DNA of 64,000 bases from Nitrospira_D sp035465795 (GTDB taxonomy: Bacteria > Nitrospirota > Nitrospiria > Nitrospirales > Nitrospiraceae). The DNA lies in the NCBI RefSeq assembly GCF_049546785.1, contig NZ_JBMWAN010000001.1:905849-969848 (forward strand), given 5' to 3'. The position numbers and the translations under genes were made by a program. Shown in pieces: positions 40,828 through 49,337 of this stretch. The notes under the pieces were generated by a model, which was not told the origin of the DNA, made no database searches, and saw nothing but the letters and a program-made list of their open reading frames with translations. Numbering within the stretch: the first letter of the stretch is position 1; each line of letters starts with the position of its first letter.

Positions 40828-41589
40828 TCAGCGGAAATCCCGTCGCTGAAAAATCACGCTGGCGGATACAAGGAGCAACGCAATATAAGCCAGCCCATAG
40901 GCTACGATAAGCAGAAGTTCGGCTGTCTGCACCTCAAGATGATGGGTCACATGTCCTTTCAGATTGAACCGCTCTAAATTGGGCAATACATAGTAGAGAC
41001 CGTTCAGAAGCGCCTGGCCCCCTTCGCCCATCTTCCCCCCAAAGGTCTTCAGATCCGCAGTCAGGTGCCCGATCACATACGTCGCCAGCGTGAAGATCGC
41101 GCTCAGCGTCGCGCTCGTGAATGTCGAGAAGAGCACGGCGACCGCCGTGACGACCATGCACTCAAGTAAAATGAGCCCCATCGCCTTGAACAACACCGCC
41201 TCGACCGGCACCGCCTGGGCCACGAGGACGGCCAGCAACCCTGCCGTCATGACAAGCAGGTTGACCAAGAGGGTGATCGTCAGTCCGAGATACTTCCCCA
41301 GCAGAAATTCGTAGCGGGCAACCGGCTTGGAGACAATCGTGTAAATGGTCTTCTTCTCGATTTCTTTGTTGACCAGCCCGATACCCACGAAAACGGCGAT
41401 CAGCACGCTGAAAATGTTCACGCTCCCCAGGCCGACATCCAACAGCAGGCGATGAAATTCTCCGAGCGTGACGTGCATGAGCAGGAGCGAGCTCCCGATC
41501 ATCAAAAGCGCAAAGACCAGCAGATTATAGAGAAGCTTGTCGCGCAAATTCTCGCGGAATGTGTTCACGGCAATCGACCAGACTTTCAT
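40828..41589 (-). CDS. pilI: ABC-2 permease, PilI-like
   Basis: 253 residues with six membrane spans: LLVFALLMIGSSLLLMHV, INIFSVLIAVFVGIGLV-type, LTITLLVNLLVMTAGLLAVL, GLILLECMVVTAVAVLF, LSAIFTLATYVIGHL and LLLIVAYGLAYIALLLVS. NTFRENLRDKLLYNLL at the start and KEIEKKTIYTIVSKPVARYEFLLGKYLGL are typical of ABC-2/NosY-like permeases. Its ATG overlaps the stop of the ATPase gene (ATGA). Position in pilA-PilG-PilH-PilI order matches the Myxococcus pilGHI system needed for type IV pilus assembly; the symbol is by synteny, not sequence comparison. Confidence 0.75.
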   Translation of the reverse strand: MKVWSIAVNTFRENLRDKLLYNLLVFALLMIGSSLLLMHVTLGEFHRLLLDVGLGSVNIFSVLIAVFVGIGLVNKEIEKKTIYTIVSKPVARYEFLLGKYLGLTITLLVNLLVMTAGLLAVLVAQAVPVEAVLFKAMGLILLECMVVTAVAVLFSTFTSATLSAIFTLATYVIGHLTADLKTFGGKMGEGGQALLNGLYYVLPNLERFNLKGHVTHHLEVQTAELLLIVAYGLAYIALLLVSASVIFQRRDFR

Positions 41590-42554
41590 ACATGCGTCTC
41601 CACCGGTCTGTGCGCCCCCGTAGCCTCTCGAATGAACAACTCCTCCAGGGAGGCCCTGTGCGGCGTCAGCGACACCAGCTTGGCCCTGGACACGCGAACG
41701 ATTTCAAGCGCCTCGTCCACGTGTTGCTGGCTGCTCAACACGACCATGACCCGCTCTCCTTGCTGGACCACTCGTTCTGCCAGCGGCCGCATGTGAGCGA
41801 GCCGCTCGGGCAACAGCCGGTCGATGACCATTTCCACATACTGCGTCGTGCCCCGTTCGACCAGGTCGGTCACTTCCCCGCAGGCCACAAGGCGGCCCTT
41901 CAATATCATCGCCACACGGTCGCACAGCAACTCGGCATCATGCAGGATGTGGGAACTGAACAACACCGTCTTGCCCGCCTCCTTCAAACGCAGGATGAGA
42001 TCGCGCACCTCTTTTCGTCCGATCGGATCGAGCCCCGACATCGGCTCGTCCAACACGACAAGGGAGGGATCGTTGATCAGCGCCTGGGCGATGCCCACCC
42101 GCTGCAACATCCCTTTGGAAAACTTGCGCAACTGCAAATCCCGCGCAGTCGTCATTCCCACCAGCTCCAGCAACTCGTCCACCCGCTTCTCGAGAGCAGC
42201 GCCCCGGAGTCCAAAGAGATGGCCGTAGAACTTGAGGAATTCCCGGCTGGTGAGATAGTCGTAGAAGTAGGGGGACTCCGGCAAAAACCCGAGCCTGGCC
42301 TTGGCTGCCAGATCACCGACCGGATGCCCGAATATCGACGCCCTGCCGCTCGTGGGATGGATCAGCCCCATCAACATCTTCAGCGTCGTCGTCTTACCGG
42401 CTCCATTGGGGCCAAGAAATCCGAAGACCTCGCCGCGGCGGACGTCGAGAGTGAGACCATCGACCGCCGTCACCTTCTTGCCCCAGAAGCCCACGCGAAA
42501 GGTCTTCGCGAGCTTCTCTGTTTGAACCACAAGATCGCTGCTCGACATCATCAC
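41586..42554 (-). CDS. pilH: ABC transporter ATPase, PilH-like
   Basis: 322 residues. Walker A GPNGAGKTT, Q-loop region LGFLPESPYFYDYLTSREF, signature FSKGMLQRVGIAQ (variant of LSGGQ), Walker B LVVLDEPMSGLDP, and H-loop LFSSHILHDAEL. The C-terminal ~90 residues form the extra domain of DrrA/CcmA-type exporters. Directly upstream is the PilG-like gene and directly downstream the permease with a 4-nt overlap, forming a transporter unit behind the pilin gene. Energises the PilHI-type ABC transporter, whose substrate is unknown. Named by synteny with Myxococcus. Confidence 0.8.
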   Translation of the reverse strand: MMMSSSDLVVQTEKLAKTFRVGFWGKKVTAVDGLTLDVRRGEVFGFLGPNGAGKTTTLKMLMGLIHPTSGRASIFGHPVGDLAAKARLGFLPESPYFYDYLTSREFLKFYGHLFGLRGAALEKRVDELLELVGMTTARDLQLRKFSKGMLQRVGIAQALINDPSLVVLDEPMSGLDPIGRKEVRDLILRLKEAGKTVLFSSHILHDAELLCDRVAMILKGRLVACGEVTDLVERGTTQYVEMVIDRLLPERLAHMRPLAERVVQQGERVMVVLSSQQHVDEALEIVRVSRAKLVSLTPHRASLEELFIREATGAHRPVETHV

Positions 42555-43517
42555 TCACTCCCATATCCTTGGGAAGACGTAGGCAGGCTCTACTTTGGGA
42601 AGCAGAGAAGGAGGCCCCTGCTTAAACTTGTACAGCGACCGCAGCCGATTGGGATGCGTGGAACTGGAGATGAAGCCCGTCTGTACGTCCAATCGGTATT
42701 CCCCTCCAAACGGTTCCTGAGGAAGCGCCGTCAAGACCCGGTCACTCACCAGCGCAGGCAACGTCGGGGGAAGGGTTCGGTATGTCGTGCGATACGATTC
42801 CACGGCACGCTCCAGCAACTGAATGTCTCGCTCGATGATAACCTCTTTCATCCGATTCAAATAGAATTGTCGCATTTCCGGATCGGCCGTCTCCCGCAAA
42901 CGTGCTTCCAGGAAGGCGAAGGCGGTTGAAAGGCTTCCCGCCTCTGCCGCCAGACGAGTCGCCAGCCCGGGCAAATAGGCAGGCCGGTCGGGCAATGTCG
43001 AAGCCCGCATGATAAATTCAGCCCCCTTCTCAGGATCGCCCAGCAAAAAGTAATAATTGTAGCCGAGTAAAAATGGGATATGCCAAACTGTCGAGTTAGC
43101 CTCCGCCCCCTTGGCCAGCAACCGATTGCTCAAATCAGGTCGCTGGGCAAGATCCCCGAGCGTGACTCCCCCGACATAATAGGCATACGCGTACTGAGGG
43201 TCGAGGGTGGTGATGACATCGAGCGCCTCATACATCCACTCATATTCGTCCGAAGTGTTTCGTTTTTCCCCCATCACCTGCACCAGCTTGAGCCAGAGCA
43301 GATCCGCTCCAAGGTGGTGATACCCGAGCATGGCGGGCTTGAGATATTCGCCTTTCGGAAGGTTCGCGAGGTCTTTGATTTGATTGACGGCTCGATCCTG
43401 AACCTGATCAGACTGATGTTGGAGCAGAATGACGGTGACAAGAACCAGGCACAGCCCGATTCCGTTCCTGAGACGCCACCACCAGATCATCCATTCGTTT
43501 GGGAGGGATAGGCTCAT
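42555..43517 (-). CDS. pilG: Membrane-anchored helical-repeat protein, PilG-like
   Basis: 320 residues. One N-terminal transmembrane helix (GIGLCLVLVTVILLQ), then a soluble helical region with TPR-like repeats (YLKPAMLGYHHLGADLLWLKLVQVMGE, ALDVITTLDPQYAYAYYVGGV, YNYYFLLGDPEKGAEFIMRA). Short C-terminal domain with YRLDVQTGFISSSTHPNRL. Its stop abuts the ATPase ATG (adjacent, no gap). It occupies the place of Myxococcus PilG, a membrane-associated factor required with PilH and PilI. Sequence identity to PilG has not been checked, so the name is provisional. Confidence 0.66.
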   Translation of the reverse strand: MSLSLPNEWMIWWWRLRNGIGLCLVLVTVILLQHQSDQVQDRAVNQIKDLANLPKGEYLKPAMLGYHHLGADLLWLKLVQVMGEKRNTSDEYEWMYEALDVITTLDPQYAYAYYVGGVTLGDLAQRPDLSNRLLAKGAEANSTVWHIPFLLGYNYYFLLGDPEKGAEFIMRASTLPDRPAYLPGLATRLAAEAGSLSTAFAFLEARLRETADPEMRQFYLNRMKEVIIERDIQLLERAVESYRTTYRTLPPTLPALVSDRVLTALPQEPFGGEYRLDVQTGFISSSTHPNRLRSLYKFKQGPPSLLPKVEPAYVFPRIWE

Positions 43518-43539
43518 GGACCCGAGGCTTTCGACCTAG

Positions 43540-43583
43540 ATGACAAAATGGAAGGACGCCGGCCACACACATGGCCGGCGTCC
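43540..43583 (-). terminator. Terminator after the pilin gene
   Basis: GGACGCCGGCCA (43554-43565) and TGGCCGGCGTCC (43572-43583), perfect 12-bp stem, six-nt loop, followed on the minus strand by TTCCATTTTGTC. It separates pilA from the PilG-like gene and probably makes pilin mRNA more abundant than the ABC genes. Confidence 0.85.
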
Positions 43584-43602
43584 CCAGCGAACTCACAGGG
43601 AA

Positions 43603-44229
43603 CTAGAATATTCCCTGCGTGCAGTCCTGAGAACCTTGATCGCTGCTCGACGCCCAGTAGGAGATGGCGTTATCTCCGTCCAGATTCACCCCCGCCGTCG
43701 CGATGAACCCTGTGTCACCAGCCGCCGCAGCACCGCTCGCGGCCACCGGTCCGAGGGCACACGCATTAATCGGAGCAGGGATCAATGAACCCTGAACAGC
43801 ATACTGATACGCCGTCTTGCCCGATGCGATAAACCCGATATCAGTGAAGTTCCCGACATAAAACGCCGTACCCACACCGTTCACCGGGGTCGAACAGAAC
43901 CCATCGGTCACAGCCAACACCGTGGCCGCATAGGGTTGACCAGCGAGCGTAGACGGCCAACCGACCGGGAGCGACTTGACACCCGCCGCCGGAGCTGCCG
44001 CACCGAGCGGAGGCGGAGGCACACCGAGATAGCAGCCCTTCTCAGCCTGGAACGCGATCTCGGACGTCTTAATCGCGTTCAAGTTCACCTTGGCCTCCGA
44101 CTGCTTCGACTTCAACTGGTACTGCAGGAAGTTCGGAATGGCGATAGCCGCCAAGATACCGATGATCGCCACAACGATCATCAACTCAATGAGGGTGAAA
44201 CCCTCTTGTTTGCGGAATGACTTGAACAT
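43603..44229 (-). CDS. pilA: Type IV pilin, major-pilin-like
   Basis: 208-residue prepilin from ATG 44229, AGGAGG 8 nt before it. Short basic leader MFKSFRKQEG, cleaved before the Phe of FTLIELMIVVAIIGILAAIAIPNF (hydrophobic helix, Glu5 of the mature protein present), then QYQLKSKQSEAKVNLNAI typical of bacterial pilins. The globular part has Gly/Ala/Pro-rich loops, two cysteine pairs (KGCYLG...GFCSTP; NACALG...QDCTQG) probably forming disulfides, and NAISYWASSSDQ. Assembled by the type IV pilus machine. A sigma-54 promoter candidate lies about 100 bp upstream, and a terminator follows. Confidence 0.93.
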   Translation of the reverse strand: MFKSFRKQEGFTLIELMIVVAIIGILAAIAIPNFLQYQLKSKQSEAKVNLNAIKTSEIAFQAEKGCYLGVPPPPLGAAAPAAGVKSLPVGWPSTLAGQPYAATVLAVTDGFCSTPVNGVGTAFYVGNFTDIGFIASGKTAYQYAVQGSLIPAPINACALGPVAASGAAAAGDTGFIATAGVNLDGDNAISYWASSSDQGSQDCTQGIF

Positions 44230-44325
44230 TGCACTGCCTCCTGGTTGATGGTTCACCGACTGGCCCGACTTACTCTGTCCTTGCCTTGATCACTGCGGCG
44301 CTCTATTGCCGCCTACCTGTGCCAT

Positions 44326-44341
44326 AGCAGGTTTGGTGCCT
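44326..44341 (-). promoter_or_regulatory. Candidate sigma-54 promoter of pilA
   Basis: On the minus strand AGGCACC-AAAC-CTGCT (44341 to 44326). GG at -24 and GC at -12 are spaced as in the consensus TGGCACG-N4-TTGCW, with three mismatches. It lies 97 bp before the pilA ATG. Pilin genes of other bacteria are commonly sigma-54/PilR controlled. Confidence 0.55.
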
Positions 44342-44729
44342 GTCAGCGACAAAATCGACATTATCATCAGGCATTGAGAAATCAACCATTTACAAACTTT
44401 GCATCATCCGGCCTCTCGACCTTCACCTCTTCCAGCTTTCCGGTTTGTGATCAAAGATGCCGAGAATTGGCATGTCGTCCATATCAGGCACACAAAAAAA
44501 GCGCGGCCACAGGCCTTCCCGCACCATCGCTTTCCCCCTTGCCGCTATTCGATTGAAACAGACCGCAATGGATATTTCGGCTCTCATCTAGCCGAATCTA
44601 TTTGGAAAGCGAACGGCGATCACACGACGCAAGGATCGCAGGTTCCACGCAAGCCTGATGCTTGTGAGTTGGCCACGTTTGCGGACGATTTGGGGAGGCA
44701 GCGAAGAGGAAACGTCTGTACGAGGAAAG
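44342..44729. other. 388 bp upstream of pilA without a gene
   Basis: AT-rich near pilA (TTGTAAATGGTTGATT on the minus strand), consistent with an activator-binding region for the sigma-54 promoter. A run of seven A precedes GCGCGGCCACAGGCC at about 44492. No supported open frame and no strong hairpin. Confidence 0.4.
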
Positions 44730-46574
44730 TTACGGTGTCTGTATCTTGTCCGATACGCGCCGCTTGGCTTGCTGGATGCGATCTTCCTGAGCCGGGTCGC
44801 CCAACCCTCGCTCGCGGAATCGTTGGAGCAGTTTTTCGTTCGTGGGATCAAGCTCCAGGGAATGGAGCCAGGCCTCTCTGGCATCCGTCAACTTCTGCTG
44901 CTCCATATAAATTTCGCCCAGATGTTCGTAGATGACCGGATCATCGCCGACCAGCGCAACGGCCCGCTTGATTTCGGTGAGGGCCTCCGCCAGCATTCCT
45001 GACTTGAAGAACGCCCATCCCAAGCTGTCAACGTAGTAGCCATTCTCCGGCTTGAGGGCCACCGCCTGCCGCGTGAGCGACAGCGCCTGGTCGATCTTGA
45101 TCCCGCGCTCTGCATAACTGTAGCCCAGATAGTTCATGGCGTCGGCATGATGCGGATCCAACGCCAGCGCGGTCTCCATGGCCCGCACCACATCATCAAA
45201 GCGATTGAGCTTATCGTAGGCGGTACCGAGGTTGAAGTGCAGATCGGCATGCTTGGGGTGATGACGCAGCCCTTCTTCGAGGGTCTGCACCGACTTTTCG
45301 TACTGCTCGCTTTGCAAATAGGCCAAACCCAGCACAATAAAGGGCTCAGGTTGTTTGGGATTCAACCTGGTGGCCTCGCTCAGATGGGCGATCGCCTCGG
45401 CATATTGCTTCAGCCGGTAATGGAGCACCCCGAGATGGATATGACTCTCCACGTAGGTCGCGTCGAGTTGCAAATTGAACCGGTAGGCCTCGATGGCCTT
45501 GGGGAACTCTTTCATCTCCTCATAGAGATAGCCCAGATAATCCCGCACTTTGAGCTCAGCCGGACGCACCTTGAGGATCGCCTGCAATTGTTCAATGGCT
45601 TTGGGGAAATCTCTTTTCTCCCCGTAGATCAAGGCCATCCTCAGCTGGGCATCCAGGTCCCCGGGATCTTCGGCCAGCATCTTCTCAAGTTCGGCCAATG
45701 CTCCGGCATAGTCTTTCGTATTCACATACAGCTGAACCAGCCGTTGACGAATGTCTTTGTTGTTCGGATTGACCCGATCGAGATACCGTTTCAGAATAGC
45801 AATGGCCTTCTCTTTCTCCTGACGCGATTCATATAAGGAGGCTTCTGCCAGATACGCCGGTTCAAATAGCGGGTTTACTGCAATGGCCCGTTCAAAACTG
45901 GCAACGGCTTGATCGACATTCCCCGATTCACCGTAAATCCGGCCGAGATAATAATGCCCGTTGGGCGAATCCGGAGAAACCTTCAGCCCTTGCTTCATCG
46001 CCTGCTCGGCCTCAGCCAGCCGTTTCTGGTTGACCAGAATGATGCCCTTATGGAAATAGGCCTCGCCTTTTTCAGGATCGCGCTCGATGGCGAGATCCAA
46101 GAAATGCAGCGCCCGATCGGCCCTGCCGGCGCTCGCCAAAATGCCGGCCATCTGGATGAGCATTTGGGGATCCTGGCCCGTGCCCTCCCCCGCCTCTTCG
46201 GCATACCGCACGGCATTGGGCAGGTCTCCCAAACCATAGTAAATCCCCGCCATTCTGGCCTTCACAGAACGGGAGGACGGGTCGGTCTTCAACACCGCAC
46301 GATATTCCTGCAGAGCCTTCTCCGTGTCCTGCGCCAACTCGGCTTGATAGCCCAGCATAAAATGATAGGACGCCGCCGCATCAGGCACGGGGGCGGGCTT
46401 GGGCGGCGTCGGCGCAACGGTCGTGACGCCCGATGGCGCGTCCTGGGGATTGGGCGCCGCCGCGCAGGCGACGATGATGAGGGGAATCAACGCGAGCAGC
46501 AACCGGTTCCCCGATCGTGACAAGGGCCGACCAGACGATGCGCGCACGATGGAAGAAGATTGCTGTTTCGCCAC
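44730..46574 (-). CDS. TPR-repeat lipoprotein
   Basis: 614 residues. Signal sequence LLLALIPLIIVACAAAP with a lipobox-like IVAC, a Pro-rich linker, then at least 13 tetratricopeptide repeats from about residue 70 (AYFHKGIILVNQKRLAEAE, GHYYLGRIYGESGNVDQAVASFERAI, NYLGYSYAERGIKIDQALSLTRQAV). The C-terminus DPTNEKLLQRFRERG is family-typical. Such long TPR lipoproteins are peptidoglycan- or export-linked scaffolds. Same strand and after dnaB (76 bp). PilF/BamD-type function is possible but the repeat number is much larger. Confidence 0.8.
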   Translation of the reverse strand: MAKQQSSSIVRASSGRPLSRSGNRLLLALIPLIIVACAAAPNPQDAPSGVTTVAPTPPKPAPVPDAAASYHFMLGYQAELAQDTEKALQEYRAVLKTDPSSRSVKARMAGIYYGLGDLPNAVRYAEEAGEGTGQDPQMLIQMAGILASAGRADRALHFLDLAIERDPEKGEAYFHKGIILVNQKRLAEAEQAMKQGLKVSPDSPNGHYYLGRIYGESGNVDQAVASFERAIAVNPLFEPAYLAEASLYESRQEKEKAIAILKRYLDRVNPNNKDIRQRLVQLYVNTKDYAGALAELEKMLAEDPGDLDAQLRMALIYGEKRDFPKAIEQLQAILKVRPAELKVRDYLGYLYEEMKEFPKAIEAYRFNLQLDATYVESHIHLGVLHYRLKQYAEAIAHLSEATRLNPKQPEPFIVLGLAYLQSEQYEKSVQTLEEGLRHHPKHADLHFNLGTAYDKLNRFDDVVRAMETALALDPHHADAMNYLGYSYAERGIKIDQALSLTRQAVALKPENGYYVDSLGWAFFKSGMLAEALTEIKRAVALVGDDPVIYEHLGEIYMEQQKLTDAREAWLHSLELDPTNEKLLQRFRERGLGDPAQEDRIQQAKRRVSDKIQTP

Positions 46575-46650
46575 GATACCCTTGCTGGGAAGAAGACCCG
46601 GAGTGCCTGGTTCTGATGAACGGAATTATACCGAGCGGGGAAAAGACCCG

Positions 46651-48006
46651 TCAAACGACTTCGCGAGTATCGAGATTCTCGAATTTCGCGTACCGGCTGT
46701 GAAAATGGAGATCGACCTTTCCGATCGGCCCGTTGCGGTGCTTGCTGACGATAATATCGGCAATGCCTTTTCGCTCGGAGTTCTGATCATAGACCTCTTC
46801 GCGATAAATAAACATGACCACATCGGCATCCTGCTCGATGGCACCACTCTCTCGAAGGTCGGCAAGCATGGGGATCGGGGGCTTCCTCGCCTCCACCGCC
46901 CGGCTGAGCTGGGATAAGGCCACGACCGGGACATTCAACTCTTTGGCCAAGGCCTTCAGCGATCGGGAAATATCGGAGATTTCCTGCTGCCGGGATTCTG
47001 AATCGCTCCGGCCCTGCATCAGCTGAAGATAATCGACGATGAGCAGATCCAGGCCCTTTTCCGCCTTGAGGCGGCGGGCTTTCCCGCGCATCTGCTGCAC
47101 CGTTATACCCCCGGTGTCGTCAATGTAGATCGGCGCCTGTTCTAATTTGCCCGCCGCCTCCGCAAGACGCCACCAATCCTCCTTTTGCAGCTTTCCCGTC
47201 CGCAAGCCATGCGAATCCACGCGGGCCTCGGAACTCAACATGCGCAGGACGATTTGCGGTTTGGACATTTCGAGGCTGAAAATCCCCACCACGGCTTTTG
47301 CATGGATCGCCGCATGCGTCGCAAACCCCAGGGCCAGACTGGTCTTGCCCATGCTCGGACGGCCGGCCACGACCACAAGATCGGACGGCTGCAACCCCGC
47401 CGAGAGATCGTCGAGATCGATAAAGCCGGTCGGCACACCCGTGACGTGCTCTTTCCGCTTCGAGAGCTGATCGACGAGGTCGAGACTCTCTTTGATAATC
47501 TCATTGATCGGGCTGAAGGCGCGTTCGAGTTTGCCCTGTGCGATGCTGAAGACAGAGCGCTCGGCAAAATCGAGCAGGTCGTCGATCGAGGAAGTCCCCT
47601 CATACCCTTTCGTCAACACTTCGGTCGAGGTATGAATCAGCTGCCGGGCCACGGACTTGTCCCGCACGATCTTGCAGTGATAGCGCACGTTCGCCGCGCT
47701 GGACACCGATTGGACGAGCTCGGCGAGATAGGCCGCGCCGCCGACTGACTCGAGCTCGGTCTTGGCCTTCAACCGCTCCGTCAAGGTAATCTGGTCGATC
47801 ACCTCGCCGATATCGGACAAGTCGAGCATCGCCCGATACACTTTGCGATGGGCCGTGCGATAAAAATCCTCCTCCTGGAGCAACTCCATCGCCTTCGGCA
47901 TCGCCGCATTGTCCAGCAGGATGGCGCCCAGCACCGACTGTTCCGCCTCAAGGTTCTGCGGCGGCAGTTTCGGCTGGGAGAGATCAACCGCCCCGAGTGA
48001 CTTCAT
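46651..48006 (-). CDS. dnaB: Replicative DNA helicase DnaB
   Basis: 451 residues, full length. N-terminal primase-interacting domain (LPPQNLEAEQSVLGAILLDN, FYRTAHRKVYRAM), linker, RecA-like helicase core: VAGRPSMGKTSLALG (Walker A), VGIFSLEMSK, LLIVDYLQLMQG (Walker B), VVALSQLSRAVEARK, LADLRESGAIEQDADVVMFIYR (arginine finger region) and SKHRNGPIG near the end. Hexameric 5'-3' helicase at the fork. No intein is present. Its ATG overlaps the TGA of hisZ by 4 nt (ATGA), so the two are translationally coupled, an unusual pairing. Confidence 0.96.
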   Translation of the reverse strand: MKSLGAVDLSQPKLPPQNLEAEQSVLGAILLDNAAMPKAMELLQEEDFYRTAHRKVYRAMLDLSDIGEVIDQITLTERLKAKTELESVGGAAYLAELVQSVSSAANVRYHCKIVRDKSVARQLIHTSTEVLTKGYEGTSSIDDLLDFAERSVFSIAQGKLERAFSPINEIIKESLDLVDQLSKRKEHVTGVPTGFIDLDDLSAGLQPSDLVVVAGRPSMGKTSLALGFATHAAIHAKAVVGIFSLEMSKPQIVLRMLSSEARVDSHGLRTGKLQKEDWWRLAEAAGKLEQAPIYIDDTGGITVQQMRGKARRLKAEKGLDLLIVDYLQLMQGRSDSESRQQEISDISRSLKALAKELNVPVVALSQLSRAVEARKPPIPMLADLRESGAIEQDADVVMFIYREEVYDQNSERKGIADIIVSKHRNGPIGKVDLHFHSRYAKFENLDTREVV

Positions 48007-49106
48007 TCGTTCCCCTTCGTCGGCTTCCCGGACCGTCTTGCGGAGCCGGACCGCGCCCTCCCGCGAGTGGCCTGCTCCCCCAACCCGCGGAACAGGCGAT
48101 CGACGTTCAGCGCGAAACCCGTCGAGGGGATATTCCGACCGAACCGTCCGATCAAATGATCATACCGGCCGCCGCCCCCCAACTCCACACCGACGCCCTC
48201 GGCAAATACGTCGAACACCACTCCATCATAGTAATCAAACCCCCGGAATTCACCGAGATCGAGGAAGAGCACATCCTGATGACCGGCCTTGCAGAGCGAT
48301 TCATACACCGTCGTCAACCGTTCCAGTGCCTGCGACAGTGCGCGCTCCCCTCCGGCCAGCTCGCGCCCCCTGGCCAGCACTTCGGACTGGCCGCAGAGCT
48401 CCGGCGCTTCCAAAATGCTCCTGGCGTATTTCTTCGTCACCCGCTCGCGCTCGAGAATCTCCTGAAGCCGGGGAAGGTCTTTCCGTGCCGCTGCCTGTTC
48501 GGCCCGCTTCTGTCCTTCCGGCGACAGCCCGGCGCGAATCAGCAGCCCCTTGAAGAAGCCGACGTGTCCGAGTGAGATTTTGAAGGATCGCAGGCCAACC
48601 CGCTTCAGACATTCGATCAGGAGCGTCACAATCTCGCTGTCGGCCGTCGCGTCATCCGCGCCGATGAATTCAGCGCCGACTTGAAAGATCTCCCGGTCAC
48701 GCCCCGCATGCTCCGGTTCATAGCGGAATACCGACGTCCGGTAGGACAACCTCAGGGGAAGATGCGCCCCCATCATCCCCGATGCGACGGTCCTGGCAAT
48801 CTGGGCCGTCGCATCGGGACGGAGGAGCAGAATCCGCCCTGTGGTGCGATCCGCAAACTTGTAGCACTTCTCGATCAGCTCCGGCTCCAGGCCCGGCGTG
48901 AGCACGTCGAGATACTCAAACGTGGGGAGGATAATTTCGTCGTAGCCCCGGCGCGTGAGCTGGCCGAGCAGCTGGGCTTCCAGCTGCCGCACCTGCTTGG
49001 CGGCAGCCGGCAGAATGGTGGCCATGCCGGAGGGGACCAGAGAACGCTCACGCAGAGAGTTCGTCTGCCCCGATTGGACGGGAGGCTTCGAAGGAACAGA
49101 GGCCAT
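48003..49106 (-). CDS. hisZ: ATP phosphoribosyltransferase regulatory subunit HisZ
   Basis: 367 residues. Histidyl-tRNA-synthetase paralogue lacking the anticodon-binding domain; together with short HisG it forms the first enzyme of histidine synthesis. Class II features: GYDEIILPTFEYLDVLTPG, LLRPDATAQIARTVAS, LRLSYRTSVFRYEPE, QVGAEFIG, and GFDYYDGVVFDVFAEGVG with GGGGRYDHLIGRFGR. It ends in a basic tail (RGRARSGSARRSG). hisG is not in the window. It is coupled to dnaB (4-nt overlap) and lies after serA, separated by a MITE-like repeat. Confidence 0.88.
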   Translation of the reverse strand: MASVPSKPPVQSGQTNSLRERSLVPSGMATILPAAAKQVRQLEAQLLGQLTRRGYDEIILPTFEYLDVLTPGLEPELIEKCYKFADRTTGRILLLRPDATAQIARTVASGMMGAHLPLRLSYRTSVFRYEPEHAGRDREIFQVGAEFIGADDATADSEIVTLLIECLKRVGLRSFKISLGHVGFFKGLLIRAGLSPEGQKRAEQAAARKDLPRLQEILERERVTKKYARSILEAPELCGQSEVLARGRELAGGERALSQALERLTTVYESLCKAGHQDVLFLDLGEFRGFDYYDGVVFDVFAEGVGVELGGGGRYDHLIGRFGRNIPSTGFALNVDRLFRGLGEQATRGRARSGSARRSGKPTKGNE

Positions 49107-49212
49107 AGCAGACCGATGCGCGTCTCGATGGTTAGGAGATTATCGACAAACTACTTGAGCACTCAGAAACCATGAGCACCTGGACGCCCACAGACACCCT
49201 TACAATTCTTTG

Positions 49213-49337
49213 CAGGTTGTTCAGAAAGGCCGTCCAGCTAGGCCGCAGCAAGCGAAGAGGCGAGGCGTACGCTCCGGTACGTTGAGCCTCTGAGCGCCGC
49301 GAGAACGCCGCTGGCGGGCTTTATCAACAGCCTGCTA
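49213..49337. mobile_element. MITE-like palindromic repeat, copy 2
   Basis: Related to copy 1 at 36501-36625. Ends: CAGGTTGTTCAGAAAGGCCG and the complement of CTAGCAGGCTGTTGATAAAG. The right end includes the serA stop codon (TAG at 49335-49337), so the element starts exactly at the end of serA. Interior: GGCGAGGCGTACG, CCGGTACGTTGAGCCTCTGAG, GAGAACGCCGCTGGCGGGC. It probably folds into one long hairpin in mRNA. Confidence 0.78.

Noticed and set aside
44302..44322. TGGCACAGGTAGGC as an alternative sigma-54 site for pilA
   Set aside because: The -24 GG and -12 GC are 9 nt apart instead of 10; the site at 44326-44341 has correct spacing.
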